Shown here piece by piece: positions 15,938 to 25,703 of a DNA stretch of 64,000 nt. Origin of the DNA: Oscillibacter sp. (GTDB lineage: Bacteria; Bacillota; Clostridia; Oscillospirales; Oscillospiraceae); contig JAAWGR010000002.1 of NCBI GenBank assembly GCA_022795445.1, positions 39,145-103,144 on the forward strand, read 5' to 3'. The notes beneath the pieces are model-generated. The model was given only the letters and a program-made list of their open reading frames with translations. It was not told the origin of the DNA and did no database searches. Made by a program: the position numbers and the translations under genes. How positions within the stretch are numbered: the first letter of the stretch is position 1; each line of letters begins with the position of its first letter.

Positions 15938-18367
15938 TTACTTGTGGGGAACGTGCCAAATGTTATCTGCATATTCCGCGATGGAACGGTCCGCCGCAAA
16001 GATGCCGCTTCGGGCAATGTTGTGCAAGCTCATACGGTTCCACCGCATGGGGTCGGCGTAAGTCTCCACCATCCGGCGCTCCGCCTCGCAATAGGAAGCA
16101 TAGTCCGCCAACAGCAGATACTCGTCCGCTGGGCTTCCACCCGCGCCCAGCAGCAACCGTTGGTACAGGTCGTCATAAGACACGCCGTCCCGGAAGCCGG
16201 ACCGCAGCGCGTCCATCGCCCGCCGAAGGTCGGCATTATGGTTGTAGATGCGCTGGGGCACATAGCCTTCCCGCTTGAGGTTCTCCACTTCGTCCGCATG
16301 GAGGCCAAAGAGGAACATGTTCTCGTCGCCCAAAACCTCGTGCATCTCCACGTTGGCGCCGTCCAGGGTGCCGACGGTCAGGGCGCCGTTCATCATAAAC
16401 TTCATGTTGCCCGTGCCGCTGGCCTCTTTGCCGGCGGTAGAAATCTGCTGGCTCACCTCGCTGGCGGGCATCAGCACCTCTGCCAGAGAGACGCGGTAGT
16501 TCTCCAGGAACACTACCTGCAATTTGTCCTTACAGATTGGGTCATGCTCGATCTGATCCGACAGAGAGTTGATCAGACGGATGATCCGCTTGGCGACTTC
16601 GTATCCCGGTGCAGCCTTTGCGCCGAAGAGGAATGTGTGGGGCTGCTGGATCACATTGGGATCATCCCGCAGCTTCTGGTAGATGGTAATGATATGCAGA
16701 ACGTTCAGGAGCTGACGTTTGTACTCATGCAGGCGCTTGGATTGTACATCGAAGATGACATCCGGGTTCAGAACGACGCCCCGGCTCTTTTTCGCATGGG
16801 CCGCGAAAGCCACCTTGTTCTGATACTTGATCTCTGCCAACCGCCTCAAAACGCTCTCATCGTCCGCATAAGCATCCAGTTTCTGGAGGTTGGAAGCATC
16901 TGACAGATAGGCGTCGCCGCCGGTCAGATCTTTGAGGAGGCTGTCCAGGCCAGGGTTAATCTCGCTCAGCCAGCGGCGGTGATCGATACCATTAGTGACA
17001 TTCTGGAACTTGTGCGGTTCCATCTGGTAGGCGTCCCGGAAGACGTCCTGCTTCAGAATATCCGAGTGCAGCGCGGACACGCCATTGACGGCCATGCCGC
17101 CTGCAATACACAAGTTTGCCATCCGGACCTCGCCGCCCCAGACGATGGCCATTTTCTCCGTTTTGGAGGGATCGTAGCGGTAATACTCCTCTACTTTCCG
17201 CTGCCAGCGGTCAGAAATTTCACGAATAATCTGCCAGATTCGGGGCAGGCGACGCTCCACCAAAGTTTGAGACCAGCGTTCCAACGCCTCCGCCAGGACC
17301 GTGTGGTTTGTGTACGCCACAGACTGTGTAGTGATGTTCCACGCCTCATCCCAGTCCATACCCGCATCGTCGATGAACACCCGCATCAGCTCGGGGATAA
17401 CCAGGGTGGGGTGGGTATCGTTGATCTGGATCACATTTTTCTCGTGGAAGTTTTTCAGTGTGCCGTAAGTGTCCAAGTGCTTCGTACAGATAGACTGGAT
17501 GGTAGCGGACACGAAGAAATACTGCTGCTTCAGCCGCAGGGACTTGCCCTCCGGATGGTTATCCTCGGGGTACAGCACCTTAGCGATTGCTTCTGCCATG
17601 GCTTTTTCCTCGGTGGCCTTCAGGTATTCGCCCCGGCCGAACAGACTCATGTCCAGCGGGGTCGTCGGCACTGCATCCCACAGCCGCAGGACGTTCACAT
17701 GCTCCGTGTTATACCCAGCAATTTCCATGTCGTAGGGCACTGCCAGCACCGTGGTGGCATTTTCGTTAACCGTGTGCAGGTGGCCATCGTCCCAGAACTC
17801 TCGCAGCGTGCCGCCGAAGGACACCTGCTGCGCCTCAGCGGGCTTGGGGATCAGCCATGCCGCTCCCAGGTCTTTCCAGTGGTCCGGCAGCTCCACCTGC
17901 TGGCCTTCCACAATTTTTTGCTTGAACAAGCCCAGCTCGTAACAGATAGAATAGCCAGTAGCGGGGATATCCAGGGTGGTCATGGAGTCCAGGTAGCAGG
18001 CTGCCAGACGACCCAGGCCGCCGTTGCCCAGGGCGGCGTCAGGCTCAACCTCAAAAACGTCGCCCGCCTTGAATCCCAGCTGCTCCAGGGCTCCTTTCAG
18101 CTGAGGCAGAATCCCCAGGTTATAGGCATTTTTCATCAAGCTCCGGCCCATCAGAAATTCCATGGAAAGGTAATGGACCTGCTTCTTCTTCTGCACCCGG
18201 GTGCGCTTCCGGCTCTCCACTTCCCGCAGAGCCATCACGTCCCGCAGCACCAGTGCACTGGCGCGCATCACCTCCCCTTCGGTGGCCTCTTCAGGGGCCT
18301 TGCCGAAGTTCGTCATCAGTTTTGCCGTCAGGCTGTCTTTCAGGGTTTGTGTCGTAAATGGTGTCAT
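15938..18367 (-). CDS. glgP: Glycogen phosphorylase
   Basis: Releases glucose 1-phosphate from glycogen ends. The 809 residues are full length for the GT35 family. The pyridoxal-phosphate signature EASGTGNMKFMMNGALTVG contains the cofactor Lys, and other family blocks are HYLSMEFLMGRSL, ALGNGGLGRLAACYLDS and NVTNGIDHRRWL. GAGGAGA precedes the ATG. It is the last gene of the cluster, 43 bases after glgA, so synthesis and breakdown enzymes are probably co-transcribed. Confidence 0.96.
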   Translation of the reverse strand: MTPFTTQTLKDSLTAKLMTNFGKAPEEATEGEVMRASALVLRDVMALREVESRKRTRVQKKKQVHYLSMEFLMGRSLMKNAYNLGILPQLKGALEQLGFKAGDVFEVEPDAALGNGGLGRLAACYLDSMTTLDIPATGYSICYELGLFKQKIVEGQQVELPDHWKDLGAAWLIPKPAEAQQVSFGGTLREFWDDGHLHTVNENATTVLAVPYDMEIAGYNTEHVNVLRLWDAVPTTPLDMSLFGRGEYLKATEEKAMAEAIAKVLYPEDNHPEGKSLRLKQQYFFVSATIQSICTKHLDTYGTLKNFHEKNVIQINDTHPTLVIPELMRVFIDDAGMDWDEAWNITTQSVAYTNHTVLAEALERWSQTLVERRLPRIWQIIREISDRWQRKVEEYYRYDPSKTEKMAIVWGGEVRMANLCIAGGMAVNGVSALHSDILKQDVFRDAYQMEPHKFQNVTNGIDHRRWLSEINPGLDSLLKDLTGGDAYLSDASNLQKLDAYADDESVLRRLAEIKYQNKVAFAAHAKKSRGVVLNPDVIFDVQSKRLHEYKRQLLNVLHIITIYQKLRDDPNVIQQPHTFLFGAKAAPGYEVAKRIIRLINSLSDQIEHDPICKDKLQVVFLENYRVSLAEVLMPASEVSQQISTAGKEASGTGNMKFMMNGALTVGTLDGANVEMHEVLGDENMFLFGLHADEVENLKREGYVPQRIYNHNADLRRAMDALRSGFRDGVSYDDLYQRLLLGAGGSPADEYLLLADYASYCEAERRMVETYADPMRWNRMSLHNIARSGIFAADRSIAEYADNIWHVPHK

Positions 18368-18410
18368 GAATTCTCCTCACTCCGCCGGCGGGGGGTTGTT
18401 TCCCGGCGAT

Positions 18411-20279
18411 TCATTTTTTGTTGCTCCCCTTTTTAGCGGACTTCTTTGCCGTTTTCGCCGCTTTTTTTGCAGTTTTCTTGGAGGTCTTTGGAGCCTTTTC
18501 CGTCTCCGGCACAATCTCCTCAGCAGCTTCCATCGCCGGCTTTTCTACAGCTTCCTCTGCTGGGACGGCGTTCTCAACGGGAACCTCAGCCGCAGGAGTT
18601 TCTACCGTTGCTTCTGCCGCCGGGGCCTCTACCGCAGGGGGGGCTGCCGCCGGAACCTCTGCTGCTGGAATTTCTACAGGCGCTTCTGCCGCCGCTGCTT
18701 CCACGGGGACTTCTGCCGCAGCCGTTTCTGCCGTTGCTTCTTCTGCGGGAGCAGGTTCCGCAGGAACCTCTTCAACTGGAGTTGGAGCCTCAGCCGGTGC
18801 TTCCGCAGCGCGGACGGCGCTCTCGCCGTTCGAAACAGGCCATTCCTGACCGGTAATGTTTGCGTAAATGCGCAGGTATTCACGCGCACTCCGCGCCCAG
18901 CTGAAATCGCATTCCATAGCACGCTGACGCAGACGGGCGAATGCATCGGGATAATCTTTGTACAGGTATACAGCTTCCCGGATAACATAAAGCATATCGC
19001 CGCTGGAATAGTGGGCGAAGGTGAAGCCAGTACCCGTGTCAGAAATGGCATCGCGGGGCTGCACAGTATCCTTCAGACCGCCGGTCTCCCGTACAATTGG
19101 TACAGCACCATAGCGCATGGCGATCATCTGGCTCAGGCCGCAGGGCTCGCTCTTAGAGGGCATGAGGAACAGATCCGCACCGCCGTAAATGGCCATGGAC
19201 AGGTCCTCATTATAGTCCAGCTGTACCGACATACGGCCCGGATATTGCTGGGAGGCCCAACGGAAGAAGTCCTCATATTTCTGATCGCCTTTGCCCAGAA
19301 TCACCATCTGCACAGGGAGGTCCATAATATCATGCAGCACTTCACAAATCAAGTCCAAGCCTTTGTGGGACACCAGACGGCTGACCATTGCCAGAATTGG
19401 GGTATGAGGCTCCTCCCGCAGGCCAACCAGCTTTTGCAGCGCCGCCTTGTCGGTTGTCTTGCCAGCCATGTCTTCCACAGAGAAGTTCGCCGCGATACGG
19501 GGGTCCGTGCGGGGGTCATACAGTTTCATGTCGATCCCGTTCAGCACACCGCTGAGCTTATCGGAACACCGTTGCAGGATGCTCTCCATATGGTGCGCAA
19601 AATAGGGCATCTTCAGCTCGCTTGCATAGGTTGGCGAGACGGCGTTCACCGCGTCGGCGCAGAGGATCGCGCCCTTGAGAAGGTTCAGGTCGCCGTCCAT
19701 CAGCAAAGTACCGTCCTTCACCCAGCCCGCGTCCAGGCCGAACAGTTCGCCCAAAACATAGGGGTTATACCGGCCCTGGTATTCGATATTATGGATCGTC
19801 AGCACAGTCTTGATGGAACGGTAACGGTCTTCCCGCACGCCGTCATCCTTCAGATAGACCGGCACCAGGGCGGACTGCCAATCGTTGTAGTGTACCACAT
19901 CCGGCCAGAATTTCATACGGTCCAGCATCTTAACCACAGCACGGGAAAAATAGCCGAACCGTTCGCCGTCGTCCAAATGGCCATACAGTTCCCAGCGGGC
20001 AAAATATTGTTCATTATCCAGGAAATACCAAGTTACGCCATCCCGTTCTAAGGAGAACAAGCCGCAGTATATGTGCCTCCAGCCCAGGTCCACATAATCG
20101 TAGCACTCGAAGTACAGCTGGTCGCCGAACTTCTCCTTCACCTTCTGGTATAAAGGCAAAACCACAGCGACTTCCGCGCCCTGCTTTGCCAGGGACGGAG
20201 GCAGCGAACCCGCCACATCGGCCAAACCGCCGGTTTTACAGAAAGGCACTGCCTCGCTGGTAACATATAGAATCTTCAT
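18411..20279 (-). CDS. glgA: Glycogen synthase with long acidic-then-basic C-terminal tail
   Basis: Extends alpha-1,4-glucan from ADP-glucose (GT5). The first 480 residues are a complete enzyme: KTGGLADV (15-22), TIHNIEYQG, NGIDMKLYDP, and SKSEPCGLSQ with the catalytic Glu. Bacterial GlgA normally ends there. This one continues 142 residues: about 490-594 is an Ala/Pro/Glu/Val-rich acidic repeat-like linker, and 595-622 is a basic tail with 13 Lys in 28 residues (SKKTAKKAAKTAKKSAKK). The frame is open and the composition periodic, so it is not a frameshift. The tail is a candidate anchor or phase-organising element (inference). Confidence 0.95.
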   Translation of the reverse strand: MKILYVTSEAVPFCKTGGLADVAGSLPPSLAKQGAEVAVVLPLYQKVKEKFGDQLYFECYDYVDLGWRHIYCGLFSLERDGVTWYFLDNEQYFARWELYGHLDDGERFGYFSRAVVKMLDRMKFWPDVVHYNDWQSALVPVYLKDDGVREDRYRSIKTVLTIHNIEYQGRYNPYVLGELFGLDAGWVKDGTLLMDGDLNLLKGAILCADAVNAVSPTYASELKMPYFAHHMESILQRCSDKLSGVLNGIDMKLYDPRTDPRIAANFSVEDMAGKTTDKAALQKLVGLREEPHTPILAMVSRLVSHKGLDLICEVLHDIMDLPVQMVILGKGDQKYEDFFRWASQQYPGRMSVQLDYNEDLSMAIYGGADLFLMPSKSEPCGLSQMIAMRYGAVPIVRETGGLKDTVQPRDAISDTGTGFTFAHYSSGDMLYVIREAVYLYKDYPDAFARLRQRAMECDFSWARSAREYLRIYANITGQEWPVSNGESAVRAAEAPAEAPTPVEEVPAEPAPAEEATAETAAAEVPVEAAAAEAPVEIPAAEVPAAAPPAVEAPAAEATVETPAAEVPVENAVPAEEAVEKPAMEAAEEIVPETEKAPKTSKKTAKKAAKTAKKSAKKGSNKK

Positions 20280-20480
20280 AAGCTACTCCTTCTCTTCCAT
20301 AAGAAAACATTTTCCGCCCTCCCGTTTCCGGCAGGGCCTTCCGCCGGGATAGCCGGCACTTGTTCAAGTTTATAGAATACCAGATTTTCCGCAAAACGTC
20401 AACTCCTCCCGTTCCATCCACAAAATGGAATTCTCTTTTGGGAGGCTTTGACAGAGGTATAACAGCCGGTCTATGCAGGA

Positions 20481-20804
20481 CTATACGCCCCTGCTTTCAA
20501 TCCCTTCCTGTTCCGCCCGGAAGGCAGCGGCCAGCCCGCTTTCGCCGCACTGCTCACAAAGAGCGATTTCCGAATCCAAAACCTTCCGCATCTCCAGCCC
20601 GCTGAGGAAATCGGTAAACCGCTCCCCTGCCTGAAGGCCCTCAAGAAAGTGGATTTCCCGGCAGTACCGGCCATCCGCACACTCATACCAGACCCGCGTC
20701 TCAAGCGGGCCAAAGCATATATGCTGTACAACAGCCCGCCTTCCATCTGCATCATGCTCGGTTCTTGGAGCCTCATGCAGCCAAGAGCCAACCTGAAATC
20801 CCAT
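20481..20804 (-). CDS. Small hypothetical protein in the glycogen cluster
   Basis: A 107-residue acidic protein that I do not recognise. The chosen ATG has GGAG nine bases upstream and gives a start MGFQVGSWLHEAP; a further ATG 15 bases upstream lacks a site. No membrane segment or signal is seen. It lies between the glgD terminator and glgA, so it may be read with glgA. An overlapping longer frame on the same strand (20471-20896) has a less protein-like composition. Whether it relates to glycogen is unknown. Confidence 0.5.
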   Translation of the reverse strand: MGFQVGSWLHEAPRTEHDADGRRAVVQHICFGPLETRVWYECADGRYCREIHFLEGLQAGERFTDFLSGLEMRKVLDSEIALCEQCGESGLAAAFRAEQEGIESRGV

Positions 20805-20864
20805 GATATCCCACTCCATCCGTATGTTATGAAGCCGCTATGGATTTCCCGCCGGCACAAAGGG

Positions 20865-20890
20865 AAAAAGGGGGACGGTCGCCCCCTTTT
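20865..20890 (-). terminator. Terminator after glgD
   Basis: GGGGG/CCCCC core extended by AAAA/TTTT, loop of seven, T-rich on the minus strand. It follows the glgD stop and implies that glgA-glgP need readthrough or their own promoter. Confidence 0.75.
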
Positions 20891-20892
20891 CC

Positions 20893-22005
20893 TCACACAC
20901 GACTGCCTTTTGCCAAAACAATGGGGTAAGTGGAATGACCCATGAGCGTCCGGTCCGGGAGAATCTCCACCCTCTTGTCCGTAATCACATAAGAGAGCTG
21001 CGCGTTGCGCCGCACAGTAGTGCCTTTGAAGAGCACGCAGTTGCGCACCACTGCACCTGCCTCTACCACGACGCCTGTACAGAGGATGGAGTTTTCCACC
21101 ACACCTTCGATAATACAGCCGTCGGCCATCATGGAGTTCACGCAGCGTCCGTTCGCGCCCACATAGGACGGCGTACGGTCCGTGCCCTTGGCCCGGATGG
21201 GGCGTTCCGACGTAAACAGTTCTTTGCGGATGGCCGGGGTTAGCAGCTGCATACTGCGGTCATAGTACTCCTGCACCGAGCGGATCTGCGCGGCAAAGCC
21301 ATTCCAGATGTAACTGCCCAGGTGGAGACTGTCTTTCTTTGCCAGGAGCACATCCCGCCTCCAGCTGAACTGGTCCTTCGCATTGCACTCATCTACCAGG
21401 TTTTTCAAGAGCTTCGTAGAGACGACATAGACTTCCAGGCCACGATAGCCTCGGGGCGTATTCAGGTTATAGAGCACCTGAGTGATACGGCCCTCCGCGT
21501 TCTTCTCGAAGTAGGTACCATTTTGGGTGGCGAAGCTGTCGTTGCCGCAGACTACAGTAATGTCCGCACCGGACTTCAGGTGGCTATCAAAGATGTCCGC
21601 CAGAGGCAGGTTAGCAACCAGATCGCCCTCCATCATAACCACATAGTCCTGACGGATGGTTTCCAGATAGCTGCGCACATTTGCCAGGGCTTCGATCTTG
21701 CCCCGGAAGGGCATAACGCCCCAGTTCTGCTGATAATTGAAAGGCGGTAGCAGCCGCAGGCCGCCGCGCTTGCGGGAGAGGTCCCAATCCTTGCCGGTGC
21801 CCAGGTGGTCCAGCAGGCTCTGGTACTGGCCGTGTAGCACAATGCCCACGTCGGTGGTTCCGGCGTTGACAAGGTTGGAGAGGCTGAAATCTACCGTCCG
21901 GAAACGGCAGCCAAACGGCATTGAGGACGCGGAACGGATCTCGCCCAGTTCCCGCAGGTCGTTGCGCCGTTCATAGGAAAAGATGATACCATGCAGTCCA
22001 TTCAT
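20893..22005 (-). CDS. glgD: GlgD, non-catalytic partner of ADP-glucose pyrophosphorylase
   Basis: A 370-residue paralogue of GlgC. The nucleotide-binding loop GGxGxRL of the active enzyme is lost: the equivalent N-terminus reads [18 protein letters not shown]. The rest keeps the fold, with [15 protein letters not shown], a C-terminal beta-helix and APNGR-like repeats. In Firmicutes GlgD forms mixed tetramers with GlgC and modulates activity. Its ATG overlaps the glgC stop by four bases (ATGA), consistent with coupled 1:1 synthesis. Confidence 0.93.
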   Translation of the reverse strand: MNGLHGIIFSYERRNDLRELGEIRSASSMPFGCRFRTVDFSLSNLVNAGTTDVGIVLHGQYQSLLDHLGTGKDWDLSRKRGGLRLLPPFNYQQNWGVMPFRGKIEALANVRSYLETIRQDYVVMMEGDLVANLPLADIFDSHLKSGADITVVCGNDSFATQNGTYFEKNAEGRITQVLYNLNTPRGYRGLEVYVVSTKLLKNLVDECNAKDQFSWRRDVLLAKKDSLHLGSYIWNGFAAQIRSVQEYYDRSMQLLTPAIRKELFTSERPIRAKGTDRTPSYVGANGRCVNSMMADGCIIEGVVENSILCTGVVVEAGAVVRNCVLFKGTTVRRNAQLSYVITDKRVEILPDRTLMGHSTYPIVLAKGSRV

Positions 22006-23210
22006 TTCTTGGACACCTCCTCACCGTTGCGGTCCAGCATGATGCCAGGCGCAACGTTCTTACCTTCCGGCACAATGCACTGAGGGGCCAGTACCGTCAG
22101 GCCCCAGCCGTCGGGATAATCTTCCGGCTTGCCTCCCACATGGCAGCCCGGACCGATGTGGCAGTCCTCACCCAGGATGGCATATTCCACCACGGCTCCA
22201 GGAGCAACCTTCGCGCCGGGCAGCAGGACCGAATAGCTAACGCGTGCGCCTGCCGCTACGTCCACGTTGGGGGACAGGACAGAGTTCTCCACGATACCCT
22301 CCAAATCGCTGCCGCGGTTGAAAGCGCTGTGGGTCACAACGGACTCAGGCCCCAGGTAGACCGCCGCCGCGTTGACAGAACGGGCGTAGATCGGCCAGGA
22401 TTTGTCGTGCAGGTCCAGACCGCTTTCGGGGGACAGCATATCCATATTGGCGTCCCACAGGGACTCCAAGGTACCTACGTCTTTCCAGTAACCCGCGAAG
22501 CGGTAAGCAGCCATTTTTTCTTTATTCCTCAGCATAGCGGGGATGACGTTCTTACCAAAGTCGTTTTCAGAGTTGGGGTCGTTCTCGTCGTCGATCAGAT
22601 ACTTCCGCAGCACCGGCCAGGAGAACACGTAGATGCCCATAGAGGCCAGATTGCTCTTGGGTTCCTTCGGCTTCTCTGCGAACTCGGTGATCATATCCTC
22701 ACCATCGACGCTCATGATGCCGAACCGCGGAGCCTCGTCCCAAGGCACTTCCATCACGGAGATGGTGCAGGCGGCGTTGGTTTCCTTATGCCGTGCAAGC
22801 ATCTTGCCATAATTCATTTTATAAATATGGTCGCCAGAGAGGATCACCACATAGTCCGGATCATACAGATCCACAAAACCCTTATTTTGGTAAATGGCGT
22901 TAGCGGTACCTTTATACCAGCTGGCGCCCTCGCTGCTCTGGTAAGGCGGGAGGATGTGTACGCCGCCGTCGCTGCCGTCCAAATCCCAGGGCTGGCCGCT
23001 GCCGATGTAGCTGTTCAGCTCCAGAGGGCGGTACTGGGTGAGGACGCCGACCGTATCAATGCCGGAATTGGTGCAGTTGGAGAGGGGAAAATCAATGATG
23101 CGGTACTTGCCGCCGAAGGGTACGGCGGGCTTTGCCATGTCGCCCGTAAGGACATACAGGCGGCTGCCCTGTCCTCCGGCCAGCAGCATGGCAACACATT
23201 CTTTTTTCAT
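22002..23210 (-). CDS. glgC: Glucose-1-phosphate adenylyltransferase, catalytic subunit
   Basis: Makes ADP-glucose from ATP and glucose 1-phosphate, the committed step of glycogen synthesis. The 402 residues carry the intact loop [12 protein letters not shown] (11-22), [20 protein letters not shown], the glucose-binding FAEKPKE and the C-terminal beta-helix. AAGGAG lies inside the end of glgB, and the ATG overlaps the glgB stop by four bases. Together with the matching glgC/glgD overlap this makes a tightly coupled glgB-glgC-glgD unit. Confidence 0.96.
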   Translation of the reverse strand: MKKECVAMLLAGGQGSRLYVLTGDMAKPAVPFGGKYRIIDFPLSNCTNSGIDTVGVLTQYRPLELNSYIGSGQPWDLDGSDGGVHILPPYQSSEGASWYKGTANAIYQNKGFVDLYDPDYVVILSGDHIYKMNYGKMLARHKETNAACTISVMEVPWDEAPRFGIMSVDGEDMITEFAEKPKEPKSNLASMGIYVFSWPVLRKYLIDDENDPNSENDFGKNVIPAMLRNKEKMAAYRFAGYWKDVGTLESLWDANMDMLSPESGLDLHDKSWPIYARSVNAAAVYLGPESVVTHSAFNRGSDLEGIVENSVLSPNVDVAAGARVSYSVLLPGAKVAPGAVVEYAILGEDCHIGPGCHVGGKPEDYPDGWGLTVLAPQCIVPEGKNVAPGIMLDRNGEEVSKK

Positions 23211-25255
23211 GTCTTGTCCAGCTCCTTTTTCAACTGTTTTTTCGCTCTGGGCTTTCTGGGGGCCTTGACCGCCTCCACCAGTGTTTTGGCAGAGGATTTT
23301 GCCGTTTCACCAGCCGCCTTGGCCGCCTTGGGAACTTTTACTACCGCCTTAGCCTTGACGGCCTTGGCCTTGGGAAATTTGCCTTCGCCCCGCAGAAACA
23401 CTGCGCCGAAAGCCGGGATCTTGATCGCAGCCGAGTGCTCTTTGCCGTGGGATTCGATGGCCTCCACCAACACAGGTTCCTTGTCGCCAAAACCGTCGCC
23501 GCCGTATGCCGGGTCGTCGGTGTTGAACACGGGGGTATATTGCCGCCGGGCGGGGACGCCCAAACGATAGTCCTCATAAGTATTGGGCGAGAAATTGATT
23601 GCGCACAGCAGCTCGCGGCCCTTTTTGTCCTTTCGGAGGAAAACGACCACGTTATTATGGTTATCATCTACCACCAGCCACTCAAAGCCCTCCCAGCTGA
23701 AATCGATCTCCCACAGAGCGGATTCCCTCTTGTAGAAAGCATTGATTTCTTTGAAGAACTTATGGATCTGCTGATTTTCCTCTTTTTCCAGTAAATACCA
23801 ATCCAACTGTTCTTTATCATTCCACTCGTGCCACTGGCCCAGCTCTGCGCCCATGAACAGCAGCTTCTTGCCAGGATGGGCCAGCAGGTAAGCGTAGAAG
23901 CCCCGGGTACTGCGCAGCTGGTTTGTATAGTCGCCAGGCATCTTGCCCACAACCGAGCCTTTCATGTGGACGACCTCGTCATGGGAAATCGGCAGCACAA
24001 AATTCTCGGAGAAAGCATACATCATGGAGAAAGTGATATCCTTGTGGTGGTCCTGCCGGAACCAGGGATCCATCTTCAAATAGTGGCACATATCGTTCAT
24101 CCAGCCCATGTTCCACTTGAGGTTGAACCCCAGGCCGCCGATGTCCGTCGGACGGCTGACCATCGGCCACGCGGTGGATTCCTCCGCAATCATCATCACG
24201 CTGGGGTTGACGCTGAACGCCATGGCGTTCAGCTCCCGGAGGAAATCGATGGCCTCCAGATTCTCATGTCCGCCGTACTTGTTGGGCGTCCATGCGCCGC
24301 CCTGGCGGTCGTAATCCAGATAGAGCATCGAAGCAACGGCATCTACGCGCAGGCCGTCGACATGGCACTCCTCCAGCCAGAAGCGGGCGGAGGAGAAGAG
24401 AAAACTCTTGACCTCAGGCCGGCCGTAGTCGAAGACCCGCGTACCCCAGCTGGCATGTTCCCACTTGTTGGGATCGCTGTACTCGTAGCAGCAGCCGCCG
24501 TCGAACTGGTAGAGGCCATGGGCGTCTTTGCAGAAATGGGAGGGCACCCAGTCCAAGATTACAGCAATGCCGTTCTTATGCATATGGTTCACGAACCACA
24601 TGAAATCCTTCGGTGTCCCGTAGCGGGAGGTAGCTGCAAAATAACCGGTACACTGATAGCCCCAGGAGCCATCGAAGGGGTGCTCCAGCACTGGCATCAG
24701 CTCAATGGCGGTATAACCCATTTCCTTGACATAAGCCGCCAGCTCTTTCGCCAGGTCCTTATAGTCATAGAAATCGCCGTTCTCCCGTTTTTTCCAAGAG
24801 CCGAGGTGGACCTCATAAATATTCAGAGGAGACTCATAAACAGGGTGTTTTGCCTGCCGTTCCTGGAAGGCCTTGTCGGTCCAGCGGAAGCCCTCAATCT
24901 CATAGAGCTTGCTGGCGGTAGCGGGGCGGGTCTCGGCATGGAAGCCATAGGGGTCCGCTTTCAGGTGGACCGCCCCATCCGCGCCGGTGACAGCGTATTT
25001 ATACGCCTCATATTCCTTCAGTCCAGGAATAAAACCCACCCAGATCTCACCCGTTCGGGTGAGGCGGTTGGTGCTCTGGTCCCACCCGTTGAAATCGCCT
25101 ACGACGGCGACCGCCTGGGCATGGGGGGCCCAGACGCGGAACGTCCAGCCCTTCACGCCGCTCTTTTCCGCCGGGTGTGCGCCGAACCAGCGCCAGCCGT
25201 CGGTCAGGGCTCCAGTGTGGAACTGTTGGGCTGGATCGATTTTTGTTTTTGCCAT
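23207..25255 (-). CDS. glgB: 1,4-alpha-glucan branching enzyme with lysine-rich C-terminal tail
   Basis: Creates alpha-1,6 branches in glycogen (GH13). The ATG behind GGAGG gives 682 residues; an in-frame extension to 25303 has no site. A CBM48 domain ([21 protein letters not shown]) precedes the barrel. Catalytic motifs are DGLRVDAV (nucleophile Asp), [10 protein letters not shown] (Glu) and PISHDEVVH (Asp). After the final beta-sandwich the protein ends in a 57-residue tail with 17 Lys and two Arg (for example [18 protein letters not shown]), not usual for GlgB and similar in character to the GlgA tail. Confidence 0.95.
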   Translation of the reverse strand: MAKTKIDPAQQFHTGALTDGWRWFGAHPAEKSGVKGWTFRVWAPHAQAVAVVGDFNGWDQSTNRLTRTGEIWVGFIPGLKEYEAYKYAVTGADGAVHLKADPYGFHAETRPATASKLYEIEGFRWTDKAFQERQAKHPVYESPLNIYEVHLGSWKKRENGDFYDYKDLAKELAAYVKEMGYTAIELMPVLEHPFDGSWGYQCTGYFAATSRYGTPKDFMWFVNHMHKNGIAVILDWVPSHFCKDAHGLYQFDGGCCYEYSDPNKWEHASWGTRVFDYGRPEVKSFLFSSARFWLEECHVDGLRVDAVASMLYLDYDRQGGAWTPNKYGGHENLEAIDFLRELNAMAFSVNPSVMMIAEESTAWPMVSRPTDIGGLGFNLKWNMGWMNDMCHYLKMDPWFRQDHHKDITFSMMYAFSENFVLPISHDEVVHMKGSVVGKMPGDYTNQLRSTRGFYAYLLAHPGKKLLFMGAELGQWHEWNDKEQLDWYLLEKEENQQIHKFFKEINAFYKRESALWEIDFSWEGFEWLVVDDNHNNVVVFLRKDKKGRELLCAINFSPNTYEDYRLGVPARRQYTPVFNTDDPAYGGDGFGDKEPVLVEAIESHGKEHSAAIKIPAFGAVFLRGEGKFPKAKAVKAKAVVKVPKAAKAAGETAKSSAKTLVEAVKAPRKPRAKKQLKKELDKT

Positions 25256-25435
25256 TGTAACCTCCGTGCAGAACCTGACGCCAGCGGGGGCTGCTGGTTG
25301 CAAGCGTCACGGCTGCCGCTTTTTACGACGAAGCGGCCCGCCGTTTTCTGAGCGTCTCTCTAGACGCCCCGCCCATCCGCGCTTCCGAAACCTCGCGGCG
25401 GGCATTCCTGGTTTTTCCACTGGTTATTCCCTGCT

Positions 25436-25464
25436 ATTATACTTCTTCTGGAAATTATCGTCAA
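25436..25464 (-). promoter_or_regulatory. Promoter of glgB-glgC-glgD
   Basis: Minus-strand TTGACG (25459-25464) and TATAAT (25436-25441), spacer 17. It implies a leader of about 175 bases. A TGTCGAA heptamer begins 10 bases upstream of the -35 element. Confidence 0.8.
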
Positions 25465-25473
25465 GGATAGGAG

Positions 25474-25555
25474 TGTCGAAAAAACGGTTTGCTTTTAGTG
25501 TATTTCCCCAAAAAAACAAGGATTTATACCACGCTTCTTGTCCTATTTTGTCGAA
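25474..25555. promoter_or_regulatory. Two putative Spo0A boxes upstream of glgB
   Basis: Exact TGTCGAA at 25474-25480 and at 25549-25555 (plus-strand reading). The nearer one is at about -45 to -51 from the predicted glgB start. The consensus TGTCGAA (TGNCGAA) is known from Bacillus; binding here is inferred. Confidence 0.5.
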
Positions 25556-25635
25556 TATGTGCAAAGAATTCCAGGATTTTTCTCCAATTTTGCCAAGACT
25601 TTCACGAAGACGCAGCAGTTTTTTCAAAATCCGGC

Positions 25636-25664
25636 TTGATTTTGCCTTGCGGCCTTGCTAAAAT
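25636..25664 (+). promoter_or_regulatory. Promoter of the TauE/SafE gene
   Basis: TTGATT (25636-25641) and TAAAAT (25659-25664), spacer 17, 39 bases before the TTG start. Confidence 0.6.
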
Positions 25665-25703
25665 GAGCCGTCCGGCATCTGGAATTGGAAGGGAGATCGT
25701 GCC

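Larger units (their letters stand above)
25256..25703. other. 448-base gap between glgB and the TauE-like gene
   Basis: No gene is supported. The first 170 bases are G+C-rich and would form the glgB 5' leader. The rest is A+T-rich and holds the divergent promoters listed separately, plus two exact TGTCGAA heptamers at 25474-25480 and 25549-25555, matching the Spo0A-box consensus. Confidence 0.7.

Noticed and set aside
16979..18436. 485-codon open frame opposite glgP
   Set aside because: Lies antisense to an unmistakable glycogen phosphorylase; its product has no family features and arises from the G+C-rich codon bias of the real gene.
18201..20051. 616-codon open frame opposite glgA
   Set aside because: Antisense to glgA, low-complexity Arg/Phe/Ser product mirroring the tail repeats; no ribosome site.
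23828..25351. 507-codon open frame opposite glgB
   Set aside because: Antisense shadow of the branching enzyme. Similar shadows opposite glgC (22140-23570), murA/murG (39715-41331) and the rib genes (61272-62609) were rejected for the same reason.
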